Origin: Ecdyonurus torrentis
Lineage: Eukaryota > Arthropoda > Insecta > Ephemeroptera > Heptageniidae
Assembly (NCBI GenBank): GCA_949318235.1
Contig: OX439128.1
Span: 58,179,709 to 58,243,708 of the forward strand
DNA length: 64,000 bases
Reading direction: 5' to 3'
Shown here: piece after piece, positions 47,940 to 61,958 of the stretch
How the letters are laid out: each line of letters begins with the position of its first letter
How positions within the stretch are numbered: the first letter of the stretch is position 1
Program-made: the position numbers and the translations under genes
Notes under the pieces: generated by a model
Databases searched by the model: none
Seen by the model: only the letters and a program-made list of their open reading frames with translations
What the model was told of the DNA's origin: nothing

Positions 47940-50645
47940 ATGAAACAAAGTTTCTATTTCAAGAACCAAATGTTATTGAATGATAAAAATCATACTTTTT
48001 ACACGATTAAAACTAGTTTTGATGATTTCTCAAAAACTAAGAATGCTACAGACTTAATATTTAACTCAAAACTAAGCTTTTTCAATTCTCTACAAAAAAG
48101 ATGTCTTCAACTTTTTTGCTCCAACGCATACTTTTTGGGTTATTGACAATCTTAGTATTCACTCATCATGTAGCCAAACCAAGTCATGAAACAAAGTTTC
48201 TATTTCAAGAACCAAATGTTATTGAATGATAAAAATCATACTTTTTACACGATTAAAACTAGTTTTGATGATTTCTCAAAAACTAAGAATGCAACAGACT
48301 TACTATTTATTTCAAAACATAGCTTTTTCAATTCTCTACAAAAAAGATGTCTTGAACTTTTTTGCTCCGACGCATACTTTTTGGGTTATTGACAATTTTA
48401 GTTTTCACTCATCATGTAGCCAAACCAAGTCATGAAACAAAGTTTTTATTTCAAGAACCAAATGTTATTGAATGATAAAAATCATACTTTTTACACGATT
48501 AAAACTAGTTTTGATGAATTCTCAAAAACTAAAAATGCTACAGACATCAAATTCGACTCAAAACATAGCTTTTTCAATTCTCTACAAAAAAGATGTCTTC
48601 AACTTTTTTGCTCCAACGCATACTTTTTGGGTTATTGACAATTTTAGTATTCACTCATCATGTAGCCAAACCAAGTCATGAAACAAAGTTTCTATTTCAA
48701 GAACCAAATGTTATTGAATGATAAAAATCATACTTTTCACACGATTAAAACTAGTTTTGATGATTTCTCAAAAACTAAGAATGCTACAGTCATCAAATTT
48801 AACTCAAAACATAGCTTTTTCAATTCTCTACAAAAAAGATGTCTTGAACTTTTTTGTTTCGACGCATACTTTTTGGGTTATTGACAATTTTAGTTTTCAC
48901 TCATCATGTAGCCAAACCTAGTCATGAAACAAAGTTTCTATTTCAAGAACCAAATGTTATTGAATGATAAAAATCATACTTTTTACACGATTTAAACTAG
49001 TTTTGATGATTTCTCAAAAACTAAGAATGCTACAGACTTACTATTTAACTCAAAACTAAGCTTTTTCAATTCTCTACAAAAAAGATGTCTTCAACTTTTT
49101 TGCTCCGACGCATACTTTTTGGGTTATTGACAATTTAAGTATTCACTCATCATGTAGCCAAGCCAAGTCATGAAACAAAGTTTCTATTTCAAGAACCAAA
49201 TGTTATTGAATGATAAAAATCATACTTTTTACACGATTAAAACTAGTTTTGATGATTTCTCAAAAACTAAGAATGCAACAGACTTACTATTTATTTTAAA
49301 ACATAGCTTTTTCAATTCTCTACAAAAAAGATGTCTTGAACTTTTTTGCTCCGACGCATACTTTTTGGGTTATTGACAATTTTAGTTTTCACTCATCATG
49401 TAGCCAAACCAAGTCATGAAACAAAGTTTCTATTTCAAGAACCAAATGTTATTGAATGATAAAAATCATACTTTTTACACGATTAAAACTAGTTTTGATG
49501 ATTTCTCAAAAACTAAAAATGCTACAGACTTACTATTTAACTCAAAACTAAGCTTTTTCAATTCTCTACAAAAAAGATGTCTTCAACTTTTTTGCTCCAA
49601 CGCATACTTTTTGGGTTATTGACAATTTTAGTATTCACTCATCATGTAGCCAAACCAAGTCATGAAACAAAGTTTCTATTTCAAGAACCAAATGTTATTG
49701 AATGATAAAAATCATACTTTTTACACGATTAAAACTAGTTTTGATGATTTCTCAAAAACTAAGAATGCTACAGACTTACTATTTAACTCAAAACTAAGCT
49801 TTTTCAATTCTCTACAAAAAAGATGTATTCAACTTTTTTGCTCCAACGCATACTTTTTGGGTTATTGACAATTTTAGTATTCACTCATCATGTAGCCAAA
49901 CCAAGTCATGAAACAAAGTTTCTATTTCAAGAACCAAATGTTATTGAATGATAAAAATCATACTTTTTACACGATTAAAACTAGTTTTGATGATTTCTCA
50001 AAAACTAAGAATGCAACAGACTTACTATTTATTTCAAAACATAGCTTTTTCAATTCTCTACAAAAAAGATGTCTTGAACTTTTTTGCTCCGACGCATACT
50101 TTTTGGGTTATTGACAATTTTAGTTTTCACTCATCATGTAGCCAAACCAAGTCATGAAACAAAGTTTTTATTTCAAGAACCAAATGTTATTGAATGATAA
50201 AAATCATACTTTTTACACGATTAAAACTAGTTTTGATGAATTCTCAAAAACTAAGAATGCTACAGACTTACTATTTTACTCAAAACATAGCTTTTTCAAT
50301 TCTCTACAAAAAAGATGTCTTGAACTTTTTTGCTCCGACGCATACTTTTTGGGTTATTGACAATTTTAGTTTTCACTCATCATGTAGCCAAACCAAGTCA
50401 TGAAACAAAGTTTCTATTTCAAGAACCAAATGTTATTGAATGATAAAAATCATACTTTTCACACGATTAAAACTAGTTTTGATGATTTCTCAAAAACTAA
50501 GAATGCTACAGTCATCAAATTTATGTCAAAACATAGCTTTTTCAATTCTCTACAAAAAAGATGTCTTGAACTTTTTTGTTTCGACGCATACTTTTTGGGT
50601 TATTGACAATTTTAGTTTTCACTCATCATGTAGCCAAACCAAGTC
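47940..50645 (+). repeat. 11-unit higher-order block, copy B (2706 bp)
   Basis: It repeats the variant order of 45234-47939, with the same rare markers exactly 2706 bp downstream (CAATCTTAG near 48147, ATGTATTCAAC near 49823). This indicates a recent tandem duplication of eleven units. Confidence 0.88.
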
Positions 50646-53596
50646 ATGAAACAAAGTTTCTATTTCAAGAACCAAATGTTATTGAATGATAAAAATCATA
50701 CTTTTTACACGATTTAAACTAGTTTTGATGATTTCTCAAAAACTAAGAATGCTACAGACTTACTATTTAACTCAAAACATAGCTTTTTCAATTCTCTACA
50801 AAAAAGATGTCTTGAACTTTTTTGCTCCGACGCATACTTTTTGGGTTATTGACAATTTTAGTATTCACTCATCATGTAGCCAAACCAAGTCATGAAACAA
50901 AGTTTCTATTTCAAGAACCAAATGTTATTGAATGATAAAAATCATACTTTTTACACGATTAAAACTAGTTTTGATGATTTCTCAAAAACTAAGAATGCTA
51001 CAGACTTACTATTTAACTCAAAACATAGCTTTTTCAATTCTCTACAAAAAAGATGTCTCGAACTTTTTTGCTCCGACGCATACTTTTTGGGTTATTGACA
51101 ATTTTAGTTTTCACTCATCATGTAGCCAAACCAAGTCATGAAACAAAGTTTCTATTTCAAGAACCAAATGTTATTGAATGATAAAAATCATACTTTTTAC
51201 ACGATTAAAACTAGTTTTGATGATTTCTCAAAAACTAAGAATGCAACAGACTTACTATATATTTTAAAACATAGCTTTTTCAATTCTCTACAAAAAAGAT
51301 GTCTTCAACTTTTTTGCTCCAACGCATACTTTTTGGGTTATTGACAATTTTAGTATTCACTCATCATGTAGCCAAACCAAGTCATGAAACAAAGTTTCTA
51401 TTTCAAGAACCAAATGTTATTGAATGATAAAAATCATACTTTTTACACGATTAAAACTAGTTTTGATGATTTCTCAAAAACTAAAAATGCTACAGACTTA
51501 CTATTTAACTCAAAACTAAGCTTTTTCAATTCTCTACAAAAAAGATGTCTTCAATTTTTTTGCTCCAACGCATACTTTTTGGGTTATTGACAATTTTAGT
51601 ATTCACTCATCATGTAGCCAAACCAAGTCATGAAACAAAGTTTCTATTTCAAGAACCAAATGTTATTGAATGATAAAAATCATACTTTTTACACGATTAA
51701 AACTAGTTTTGATGATTTCTCAAAAACTAAGAATGCTACAGACTTACTATTTAACTCAAAACTAAGCTTTTTCAATTCTCTACAAAAAAGATGTCTTCAA
51801 CTTTTTTGCTCCAACGCATACTTTTTGGGTTATTGACAATTTTAGTATTCACTCATCATGTAGCCAAACCAAGTCATGAAACAAAGTTTCTATTTCAAGA
51901 ACCAAATGTTATTGAATGATAAAAATCATACTTTTTACACGATTAAAACTAGTTTTGATGATTTCTCAAAAACTAAGAATGCAACAGACTTACTATTTAT
52001 TTCAAAACATAGCTTTTTCAATTCTCTACAAAAAAGATGTCTTGAACTTTTTTGCTCCGACGCATACTTTTTGGGTTATTGACAATTTAATTTTCACTCA
52101 TCATGTAGCCAAACCAAGTCATGAAACAAAGTTTTTATTTCAAGAACCAAATGTTATTGAATGATAAAAATCATACTTTTTACACGATTAAAACTAGTTT
52201 TGATGAATTCTCAAAAACTATGAATGCTACAGACTTACTATTTTACTCAAAACATAGCTTTTTCAATTCTCTACAAAAAAGATGTCTTGAACTTTTTTGC
52301 TCCGACGCATACTTTTTGGGTTATTGACAATTTTAGTATTCACTCATCATGTAGCCAAGCCAAGTCATGAAACAAAGTTTCTATTTCAAGAACCAAATGT
52401 TATTGAATGATAAAAATCATACTTTTTACACGATTAAAACTAGTTTTGATGATTTCTCAAAAACTAAGAATGCAACAGACTTATTATTTATTTCAAAACA
52501 TAGCTTTTTCAATTCTCTACAAAAAAGATGTCTTCAACTTTTTTGCTCCAACGCATACTTTTTGGGTTATTGACAATTTTAGTATTCACTCATCATGTAG
52601 CCAAACCAAGTCATGAAACAAAGTTTCTATTTCAAGAACCAAATGTTATTGAATGATAAAAATCATACTTTTTACACGATTAAAACTAGTTTTGATGATT
52701 TCTCAAAAACTAAGAATGCTACAGACTTACTATTTAACTCAAAACATAGCTTTTTCAATTCTCTACAAAAAAGATGTCTTGAACTTTTTTGCTCCGACGC
52801 ATACTTTTTGGGTTATTGACAATTTTAGTTTTCACTCATCATGTAGCCAAACCAAGTCATGAAACAAAGTTTCTATTTCAAGAACCAAATGTTATTGAAT
52901 GATAAAAATCATACTTTTTACACGATTAAAACTAGTTTTGATGATTTCTCAAAAACTAAGAATGCAACAGACTTACTATTTATTTTAAAACATAGCTTTT
53001 TCAATTCTCTACAAAAAAGATGTCTTCAACTTTTTTGCTCCAACGCATACTTTTTGGGTTATTGACAATTTTAGTATTCACTCATCATGTAGCCAAACCA
53101 AGTCATGAAACAAAGTTTCTATTTCAAGAACCAAATGTTATTGAATGATAAAAATCATACTTTTTACACGATTAAAACTAGTTTTGATGATTTCTCAAAA
53201 ACTAAGAATGCTACAGACTTACTATTTAACTCAAAACATAGCTTTTTCAATTCTCTACAAAAAAGATGTCTTGAACTTTTTTGTTTCGACGCATACTTTT
53301 TGGGTTATTGACAATTTTAGTTTTCACTCATCATGTAGCCAAACCAAGTCATGAAACAAAGTTTCTATTTCAAGAACCAAATGTTATTGAATGATAAAAA
53401 TCATACTTTTTACACGATTTAAACTAGTTTTGATGATTTCTCAAAAACTAAGAATGCTACAGACTTACTATTTAACTCAAAACTAAGCTTTTTCAATTCT
53501 CTACAAAAAAGATGTCTTCAACTTTTTTGCTCCGACGCATACTTTTTGGGTTATTGACAATTTAAGTATTCACTCATCATGTAGCCAAGCCAAGTC

Positions 53597-54826
53597 ATGA
53601 AACAAAGTTTCTATTTCAAGAACCAAATGTTATTGAATGATAAAAATCATACTTTTTACACGATTAATACTAGTTTTGATGATTTCTCAAAAACTAAGAA
53701 TGCAACAGACTTACTATTTATTTTAAAACATAGCTTTTTCAATTCTCTACAAAAAAGATGTCTCGAACTTTTTTGCTCCGACGCATACTTTTTGGGTTAT
53801 TGACAATTTTAGTTTTCACTCATCATGTAGCCAAACCAAGTCATGAAACAAAGTTTCTATTTCAAGAACCAAATGTTATTGAATGATAAAAATCATACTT
53901 TTTACACGATTAAAACTAGTTTTGATGATTTCTCAAAAACTAAAAATGCTACAGACTTACTATTTAACTCAAAACTAAGCTTTTTCAATTCTCTACAAAA
54001 AAGATGTCTTCAACTTTTTTGCTCCAACGCATACTTTTTGGGTTATTGACAATTTTAGTATTCACTCATCATGTAGCCAAACCAAGTCATGAAACAAAGT
54101 TTCTATTTCAAGAACCAAATGTTATTGAATGATAAAAATCATACTTTTTACACGATTAAAACTAGTTTTGATGATTTCTCAAAAACTAAGAATGCTACAG
54201 ACTTACTATTTAACTCAAAACTAAGCTTTTTCAATTCTCTACAAAAAAGATGTCTTCAACTTTTTTGCTCCAACGCATACTTTTTGGGTTATTGACAATT
54301 TTAGTATTCACTCATCATGTAGCCAAACCAAGTCATGAAACAAAGTTTCTATTTCAAGAACCAAATGTTATTGAATGATAAAAATCATACTTTTTACACG
54401 ATTAAAACTAGTTTTGATGATTTCTCAAAAACTAAGAATGCAACAGACTTACTATTTATTTCAAAACATAGCTTTTTCAATTCTCTACAAAAAAGATGTC
54501 TTGAACTTTTTTGCTCCGACGCATACTTTTTGGGTTATTGACAATTTTAGTTTTCACTCATCATGTAGCCAAACCAAGTCATGAAACAAAGTTTTTATTT
54601 CAAGAACCAAATGTTATTGAATGATAAAAATCATACTTTTTACACGATTAAAACTAGTTTTGATGAATTCTCAAAAACTAAGAATGCTACAGACTTACTA
54701 TTTAACTCAAAACTAAGCTTTTTCAATTCTCTACAAAAAAGATGTCTTCAACTTTTTTGCTCCGACGCATACTTTTTGGGTTATTGACAATTTAAGTATT
54801 CACTCATCATGTAGCCAAGCCAAGTC
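53597..54826 (+). repeat. 5-unit duplication, copy A (1230 bp)
   Basis: Five units start with one carrying the rare CGATTAATAC and GTCTCGAAC variants. The same series returns at 54827. The fifth unit (54581) is a hybrid. Confidence 0.85.
54581..54826 (+). repeat. Hybrid 246-bp unit at a crossover
   Basis: The left part matches the unit at 55811 (GTTTTTATTT, GATGAATTC at 54667). The right part matches the unit at 53351 (TTTAACTC at 54704, CAACTTTTTTGCTCCG, CAATTTAAG, GCCAAGCC). The exchange point lies between 54667 and 54704. Confidence 0.82.
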
Positions 54827-56056
54827 ATGAAACAAAGTTTCTATTTCAAGAACCAAATGTTATTGAATGATAAAAATCATACTTTTTACACGATTAATAC
54901 TAGTTTTGATGATTTCTCAAAAACTAAGAATGCAACAGACTTACTATTTATTTTAAAACATAGCTTTTTCAATTCTCTACAAAAAAGATGTCTCGAACTT
55001 TTTTGCTCCGACGCATACTTTTTGGGTTATTGACAATTTTAGTTTTCACTCATCATGTAGCCAAACCAAGTCATGAAACAAAGTTTCTATTTCAAGAACC
55101 AAATGTTATTGAATGATAAAAATCATACTTTTTACACGATTAAAACTAGTTTTGATGATTTCTCAAAAACTAAAAATGCTACAGACTTACTATTTAACTC
55201 AAAACTAAGCTTTTTCAATTCTCTACAAAAAAGATGTCTTCAACTTTTTTGCTCCAACGCATACTTTTTGGGTTATTGACAATTTTAGTATTCACTCATC
55301 ATGTAGCCAAACCAAGTCATGAAACAAAGTTTCTATTTCAAGAACCAAATGTTATTGAATGATAAAAATCATACTTTTTACACGATTAAAACTAGTTTTG
55401 ATGATTTCTCAAAAACTAAGAATGCTACAGACTTACTATTTAACTCAAAACTAAGCTTTTTCAATTCTCTACAAAAAAGATGTCTTCAACTTTTTTGCTC
55501 CAACGCATACTTTTTGGGTTATTGACAATTTTAGTATTCACTCATCATGTAGCCAAACCAAGTCATGAAACAAAGTTTCTATTTCAAGAACCAAATGTTA
55601 TTGAATGATAAAAATCATACTTTTTACACGATTAAAACTAGTTTTGATGATTTCTCAAAAACTAAGAATGCAACAGACTTACTATTTATTTCAAAACATA
55701 GCTTTTTCAATTCTCTACAAAAAAGATGTCTTGAACTTTTTTGCTCCGACGCATACTTTTTGGGTTATTGACAATTTTAGTTTTCACTCATCATGTAGCC
55801 AAACCAAGTCATGAAACAAAGTTTTTATTTCAAGAACCAAATGTTATTGAATGATAAAAATCATACTTTTTACACGATTAAAACTAGTTTTGATGAATTC
55901 TCAAAAACTAAGAATGCTACAGACTTACTATTTTACTCAAAACATAGCTTTTTCAATTCTCTACAAAAAAGATGTCTTGAACTTTTTTGCTCCGACGCAT
56001 ACTTTTTGGGTTATTGACAATTTTAGTTTTCACTCATCATGTAGCCAAACCAAGTC
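54827..56056 (+). repeat. 5-unit duplication, copy B (1230 bp)
   Basis: It repeats 53597-54826, including CGATTAATAC and GTCTCGAAC. The fifth unit (55811) is the non-hybrid form with ATTTTACTC. Confidence 0.85.
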
Positions 56057-58516
56057 ATGAAACAAAGTTTCTATTTCAAGAACCAAATGTTATTGAATGA
56101 TAAAAATAATACTTTTCACACGATTAAAACTAGTTTTGATGATTTCTCAAAAACTAAGAATGCTACAGACTTACTATTTAACTCAAAACATAGCTTTTTC
56201 AATTCTCTACAAAAAAGATGTCTTGAACTTTTTTGCTCCGACGCATACTTTTTGGGTTATTGACAATTTTAGTTTTCACTCATCATGTAGCCAAACCAAG
56301 TCATGAAACAAAGTTTCTATTTCAAGAACCAAATGTTATTGAATGATAAAAATCATACTTTTTACACGATTAAAACTAGTTTTGATGATTTCTCAAAAAC
56401 TAAGAATGCAACAGACTTACTATTTATTTTAAAACATAGCTTTTTCAATTCTCTACAAAAAAGATGTCTTCAACTTTTTTGCTCCAACGCATACTTTTTG
56501 GGTTATTGACAATTTTAGTATTCACTCATCATGTAGCCAAACCAAGTCATGAAACAAAGTTTCTATTTCAAGAACCAAATGTTATTGAATGATAAAAATC
56601 ATACTTTTTACACGATTAAAACTAGTTTTGATGATTTCTCAAAAACTAAGAATGCTACAGACTTACTATTTAACTCAAAACATAGCTTTTTCAATTCTCT
56701 ACAAAAAAGATGTCTTGAACTTTTTTGTTTCGACGCATACTTTTTGGGTTATTGACAATTTTAGTTTTCACTCATCATGTAGCCAAACCAAGTCATGAAA
56801 CAAAGTTTCTATTTCAAGAACCAAATGTTATTGAATGATAAAAATCATACTTTTTACACGATTTAAACTAGTTTTGATGATTTCTCAAAAACTAAGAATG
56901 CTACAGACTTACTATTTAACTCAAAACTAAGCTTTTTCAATTCTCTACAAAAAAGATGTCTTCAACTTTTTTGCTCCGACGCATACTTTTTGGGTTATTG
57001 ACAATTTAAGTATTCACTCATCATGTAGCCAAGCCAAGTCATGAAACAAAGTTTCTATTTCAAGAACCAAATGTTATTGAATGATAAAAATCATACTTTT
57101 TACACGATTAAAACTAGTTTTGATGATTTCTCAAAAACTAAGAATGCAACAGACTTACTATTTATTTTAAAACATAGCTTTTTCAATTCTCTACAAAAAA
57201 GATGTCTTGAACTTTTTTGCTCCGACGCATACTTTTTGGGTTATTGACAATTTTAGTTTTCACTCATCATGTAGCCAAACCAAGTCATGAAACAAAGTTT
57301 CTATTTCAAGAACCAAATGTTATTGAATGATAAAAATCATACTTTTTACACGATTAAAACTAGTTTTGATGATTTCTCAAAAACTAAAAATGCTACAGAC
57401 TTACTATTTAACTCAAAACTAAGCTTTTTCAATTCTCTACAAAAAAGATGTCTTCAACTTTTTTGCTCCAACGCATACTTTTTGGGTTATTGACAATTTT
57501 AGTATTCACTCATCATGTAGCCAAACCAAGTCATGAAACAAAGTTTCTATTTCAAGAACCAAATGTTATTGAATGATAAAAATCATACTTTTTACACGAT
57601 TAAAACTAGTTTTGATGATTTCTCAAAAACTAAGAATGCTACAGACTTACTATTTAACTCAAAACTAAGCTTTTTCAATTCTCTACAAAAAAGATGTCTT
57701 CAACTTTTTTGCTCCAACGCATACTTTTTGGGTTATTGACAATTTTAGTATTCACTCATCATGTAGCCAAACCAAGTCATGAAACAAAGTTTCTATTTCA
57801 AGAACCAAATGTTATTGAATGATAAAAATCATACTTTTTACACGATTAAAACTAGTTTTGATGATTTCTCAAAAACTAAGAATGCAACAGACTTACTATT
57901 TATTTCAAAACATAGCTTTTTCAATTCTCTACAAAAAAGATGTCTTGAACTTTTTTGCTCCGACGCATACTTTTTGGGTTATTGACAATTTTAGTTTTCA
58001 CTCATCATGTAGCCAAACCAAGTCATGAAACAAAGTTTTTATTTCAAGAACCAAATGTTATTGAATGATAAAAATCATACTTTTTACACGATTAAAACTA
58101 GTTTTGATGAATTCTCAAAAACTAAGAATGCTACAGACTTACTATTTTACTCAAAACATAGCTTTTTCAATTCTCTACAAAAAAGATGTCTTGAACTTTT
58201 TTGCTCCGACGCATACTTTTTGGGTTATTGACAATTTTAGTTTTCACTCATCATGTAGCCAAACCAAGTCATGAAACAAAGTTTCTATTTCAAGAACCAA
58301 ATGTTATTGAATGATAAAAATAATACTTTTCACACGATTAAAACTAGTTTTGATGATTTCTCAAAAACTAAGAATGCTACAGTCATCAAATTTATGTCAA
58401 AACATAGCTTTTTCAATTCTCTACAAAAAAGATGTCTTGAACTTTTTTGTTTCGACGCATACTTTTTGGGTTATTGACAATTTTAGTTTTCACTCATCAT
58501 GTAGCCAAACCAAGTC

Positions 58517-59745
58517 ATGAAACAAAGTTTCTATTTCAAGAACCAAATGTTATTGAATGATAAAAATCATACTTTTTACACGATTTAAACTAGTTTTGAT
58601 GATTTCTCAAAAACTAAGAATGCTACAGACTTACTATTTAACTCAAAACATAGCTTTTTCAATTCTCTACAAAAAAGATGTCTTGAACTTTTTTGCTGCG
58701 ACGCATACTTTTTGGGTTATTGACAATTTAATTTTCACTCATCATGTAGCCAAACCAAGTCATGAAACAAAGTTTTTATTTCAAGAACCAAATGTTATTG
58801 AATGATAAAAATCATACTTTTTACACGATTAAAACTAGTTTTGATGAATTCTCAAAAACTATGAATGCTACAGACTTACTATTTTACTCAAAACATAGCT
58901 TTTTCAATTCTCTACAAAAAAGATGTCTTGAACTTTTTTGCTCCGACGCATACTTTTTGGGTTATTGACAATTTTAGTATTCACTCATCATGTAGCCAAG
59001 CCAAGTCATGAAACAAAGTTTCTATTTCAAGAACCAAATGTTATTGAATGATAAAAATCATACTTTTTACACGATTAAAACTAGTTTTGATGATTTCTCA
59101 AAAACTAAGAATGCAACAGACTTATTATTTATTTCAAAACATAGCTTTTTCAATTCTCTACAAAAAAGATGTCTTCAACTTTTTTGCTCCAACGCATACT
59201 TTTTGGGTTATTGACAATTTTAGTATTCACTCATCATGTAGCCAAACCAAGTCATGAAACAAAGTTTCTATTTCAAGAACCAAATGTTATTGAATGATAA
59301 AAATCATACTTTTTACACGATTAAAACTAGTTTTGATGATTTCTCAAAAACTAAGAATGCTACAGACTTACTATTTAACTCAAAACATAGCTTTTTCAAT
59401 TCTCTACAAAAAAGATGTCTTGAACTTTTTTGCTCCGACGCATACTTTTTGGGTTATTGACAATTTTAGTTTTCACTCATCATGTAGCCAAACCAAGTCA
59501 TGAAACAAAGTTTCTATTTCAAGAACCAAATGTTATTGAATGATAAAAATCATACTTTTTACACGATTAAAACTAGTTTTGATGATTTCTCAAAAACTAA
59601 GAATGCAACAGACTTACTATTTATTTTAAAACATAGCTTTTTCAATTCTCTACAAAAAAGATGTCTTCAACTTTTTTGCTCCAACGCATACTTTTTGGGT
59701 TATTGACAATTTTAGTATTCACTCATCATGTAGCCAAACCAAGTC
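58517..59745 (+). repeat. 5-unit duplication, copy C (1229 bp)
   Basis: One 245-bp and four 246-bp units. The first carries the rare TTTTGCTGCGACGC (near 58692) and CAATTTAATTTTC. The second carries AACTATGAATG. Confidence 0.87.
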
Positions 59746-60974
59746 ATGAAACAAAGTTTCTATTTCAAGAACCAAATGTTATTGAATGATAAAAATCATA
59801 CTTTTTACACGATTTAAACTAGTTTTGATGATTTCTCAAAAACTAAGAATGCTACAGACTTACTATTTAACTCAAAACATAGCTTTTTCAATTCTCTACA
59901 AAAAAGATGTCTTGAACTTTTTTGCTGCGACGCATACTTTTTGGGTTATTGACAATTTAATTTTCACTCATCATGTAGCCAAACCAAGTCATGAAACAAA
60001 GTTTTTATTTCAAGAACCAAATGTTATTGAATGATAAAAATCATACTTTTTACACGATTAAAACTAGTTTTGATGAATTCTCAAAAACTATGAATGCTAC
60101 AGACTTACTATTTTACTCAAAACATAGCTTTTTCAATTCTCTACAAAAAAGATGTCTTGAACTTTTTTGCTCCGACGCATACTTTTTGGGTTATTGACAA
60201 TTTTAGTATTCACTCATCATGTAGCCAAGCCAAGTCATGAAACAAAGTTTCTATTTCAAGAACCAAATGTTATTGAATGATAAAAATCATACTTTTTACA
60301 CGATTAAAACTAGTTTTGATGATTTCTCAAAAACTAAGAATGCAACAGACTTATTATTTATTTCAAAACATAGCTTTTTCAATTCTCTACAAAAAAGATG
60401 TCTTCAACTTTTTTGCTCCAACGCATACTTTTTGGGTTATTGACAATTTTAGTATTCACTCATCATGTAGCCAAACCAAGTCATGAAACAAAGTTTCTAT
60501 TTCAAGAACCAAATGTTATTGAATGATAAAAATCATACTTTTTACACGATTAAAACTAGTTTTGATGATTTCTCAAAAACTAAGAATGCTACAGACTTAC
60601 TATTTAACTCAAAACATAGCTTTTTCAATTCTCTACAAAAAAGATGTCTTGAACTTTTTTGCTCCGACGCATACTTTTTGGGTTATTGACAATTTTAGTT
60701 TTCACTCATCATGTAGCCAAACCAAGTCATGAAACAAAGTTTCTATTTCAAGAACCAAATGTTATTGAATGATAAAAATCATACTTTTTACACGATTAAA
60801 ACTAGTTTTGATGATTTCTCAAAAACTAAGAATGCAACAGACTTACTATTTATTTTAAAACATAGCTTTTTCAATTCTCTACAAAAAAGATGTCTTCAAC
60901 TTTTTTGCTCCAACGCATACTTTTTGGGTTATTGACAATTTTAGTATTCACTCATCATGTAGCCAAACCAAGTC
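59746..60974 (+). repeat. 5-unit duplication, copy D (1229 bp)
   Basis: It repeats 58517-59745 with the same TTTTGCTGCGACGC (near 59921), the one-base loss and the following AACTATGAATG unit, so the two blocks are a direct tandem duplication. Confidence 0.87.
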
Positions 60975-61958
60975 ATGAAACAAAGTTTCTATTTCAAGAA
61001 CCAAATGTTATTGAATGATAAAAATCATACTTTTTACACGATTAAAACTAGTTTTGATGATTTCTCAAAAACTAAGAATGCAACAGACTTACTATTTATT
61101 TTAAAACATAGCTTTTTCAATTCTCTACAAAAAAGATGTCTTGAACTTTTTTGCTCCGACGCATACTTTTTGGGTTATTGACAATTTTAGTTTTCACTCA
61201 TCATGTAGCCAAACCAAGTCATGAAACAAAGTTTCTATTTCAAGAACCAAATGTTATTGAATGATAAAAATCATACTTTTTACACGATTAAAACTAGTTT
61301 TGATGATTTCTCAAAAACTAAAAATGCTACAGACTTACTATTTAACTCAAAACTAAGCTTTTTCAATTCTCTACAAAAAAGATGTCTTCAACTTTTTTGC
61401 TCCAACGCATACTTTTTGGGTTATTGACAATTTTAGTATTCACTCATCATGTAGCCAAACCAAGTCATGAAACAAAGTTTCTATTTCAAGAACCAAATGT
61501 TATTGAATGATAAAAATCATACTTTTTACACGATTAAAACTAGTTTTGATGATTTCTCAAAAACTAAGAATGCTACAGACTTACTATTTAACTCAAAACA
61601 TAGCTTTTTCAATTCTCTACAAAAAAGATGTCTTCAACTTTTTTGCTCCGACGCATACTTTTTGGGTTATTGACAATTTTAGTATTCACTCATCATGTAG
61701 CCAAACCAAGTCATGAAACAAAGTTTCTATTTCAAGAACCAAATGTTATTGAATGATAAAAATCATACTTTTTACACGATTAAAACTAGTTTTGATGATT
61801 TCTCAAAAACTAAGAATGCTACAGACTTACTATTTAACTCAAAACTAAGCTTTTTCAATTCTCTACAAAAAAGATGTCTTCAACTTTTTTGCTCCAACGC
61901 ATACTTTTTGGGTTATTGACAATTTTAGTATTCACTCATCATGTAGCCAAACCAAGTC

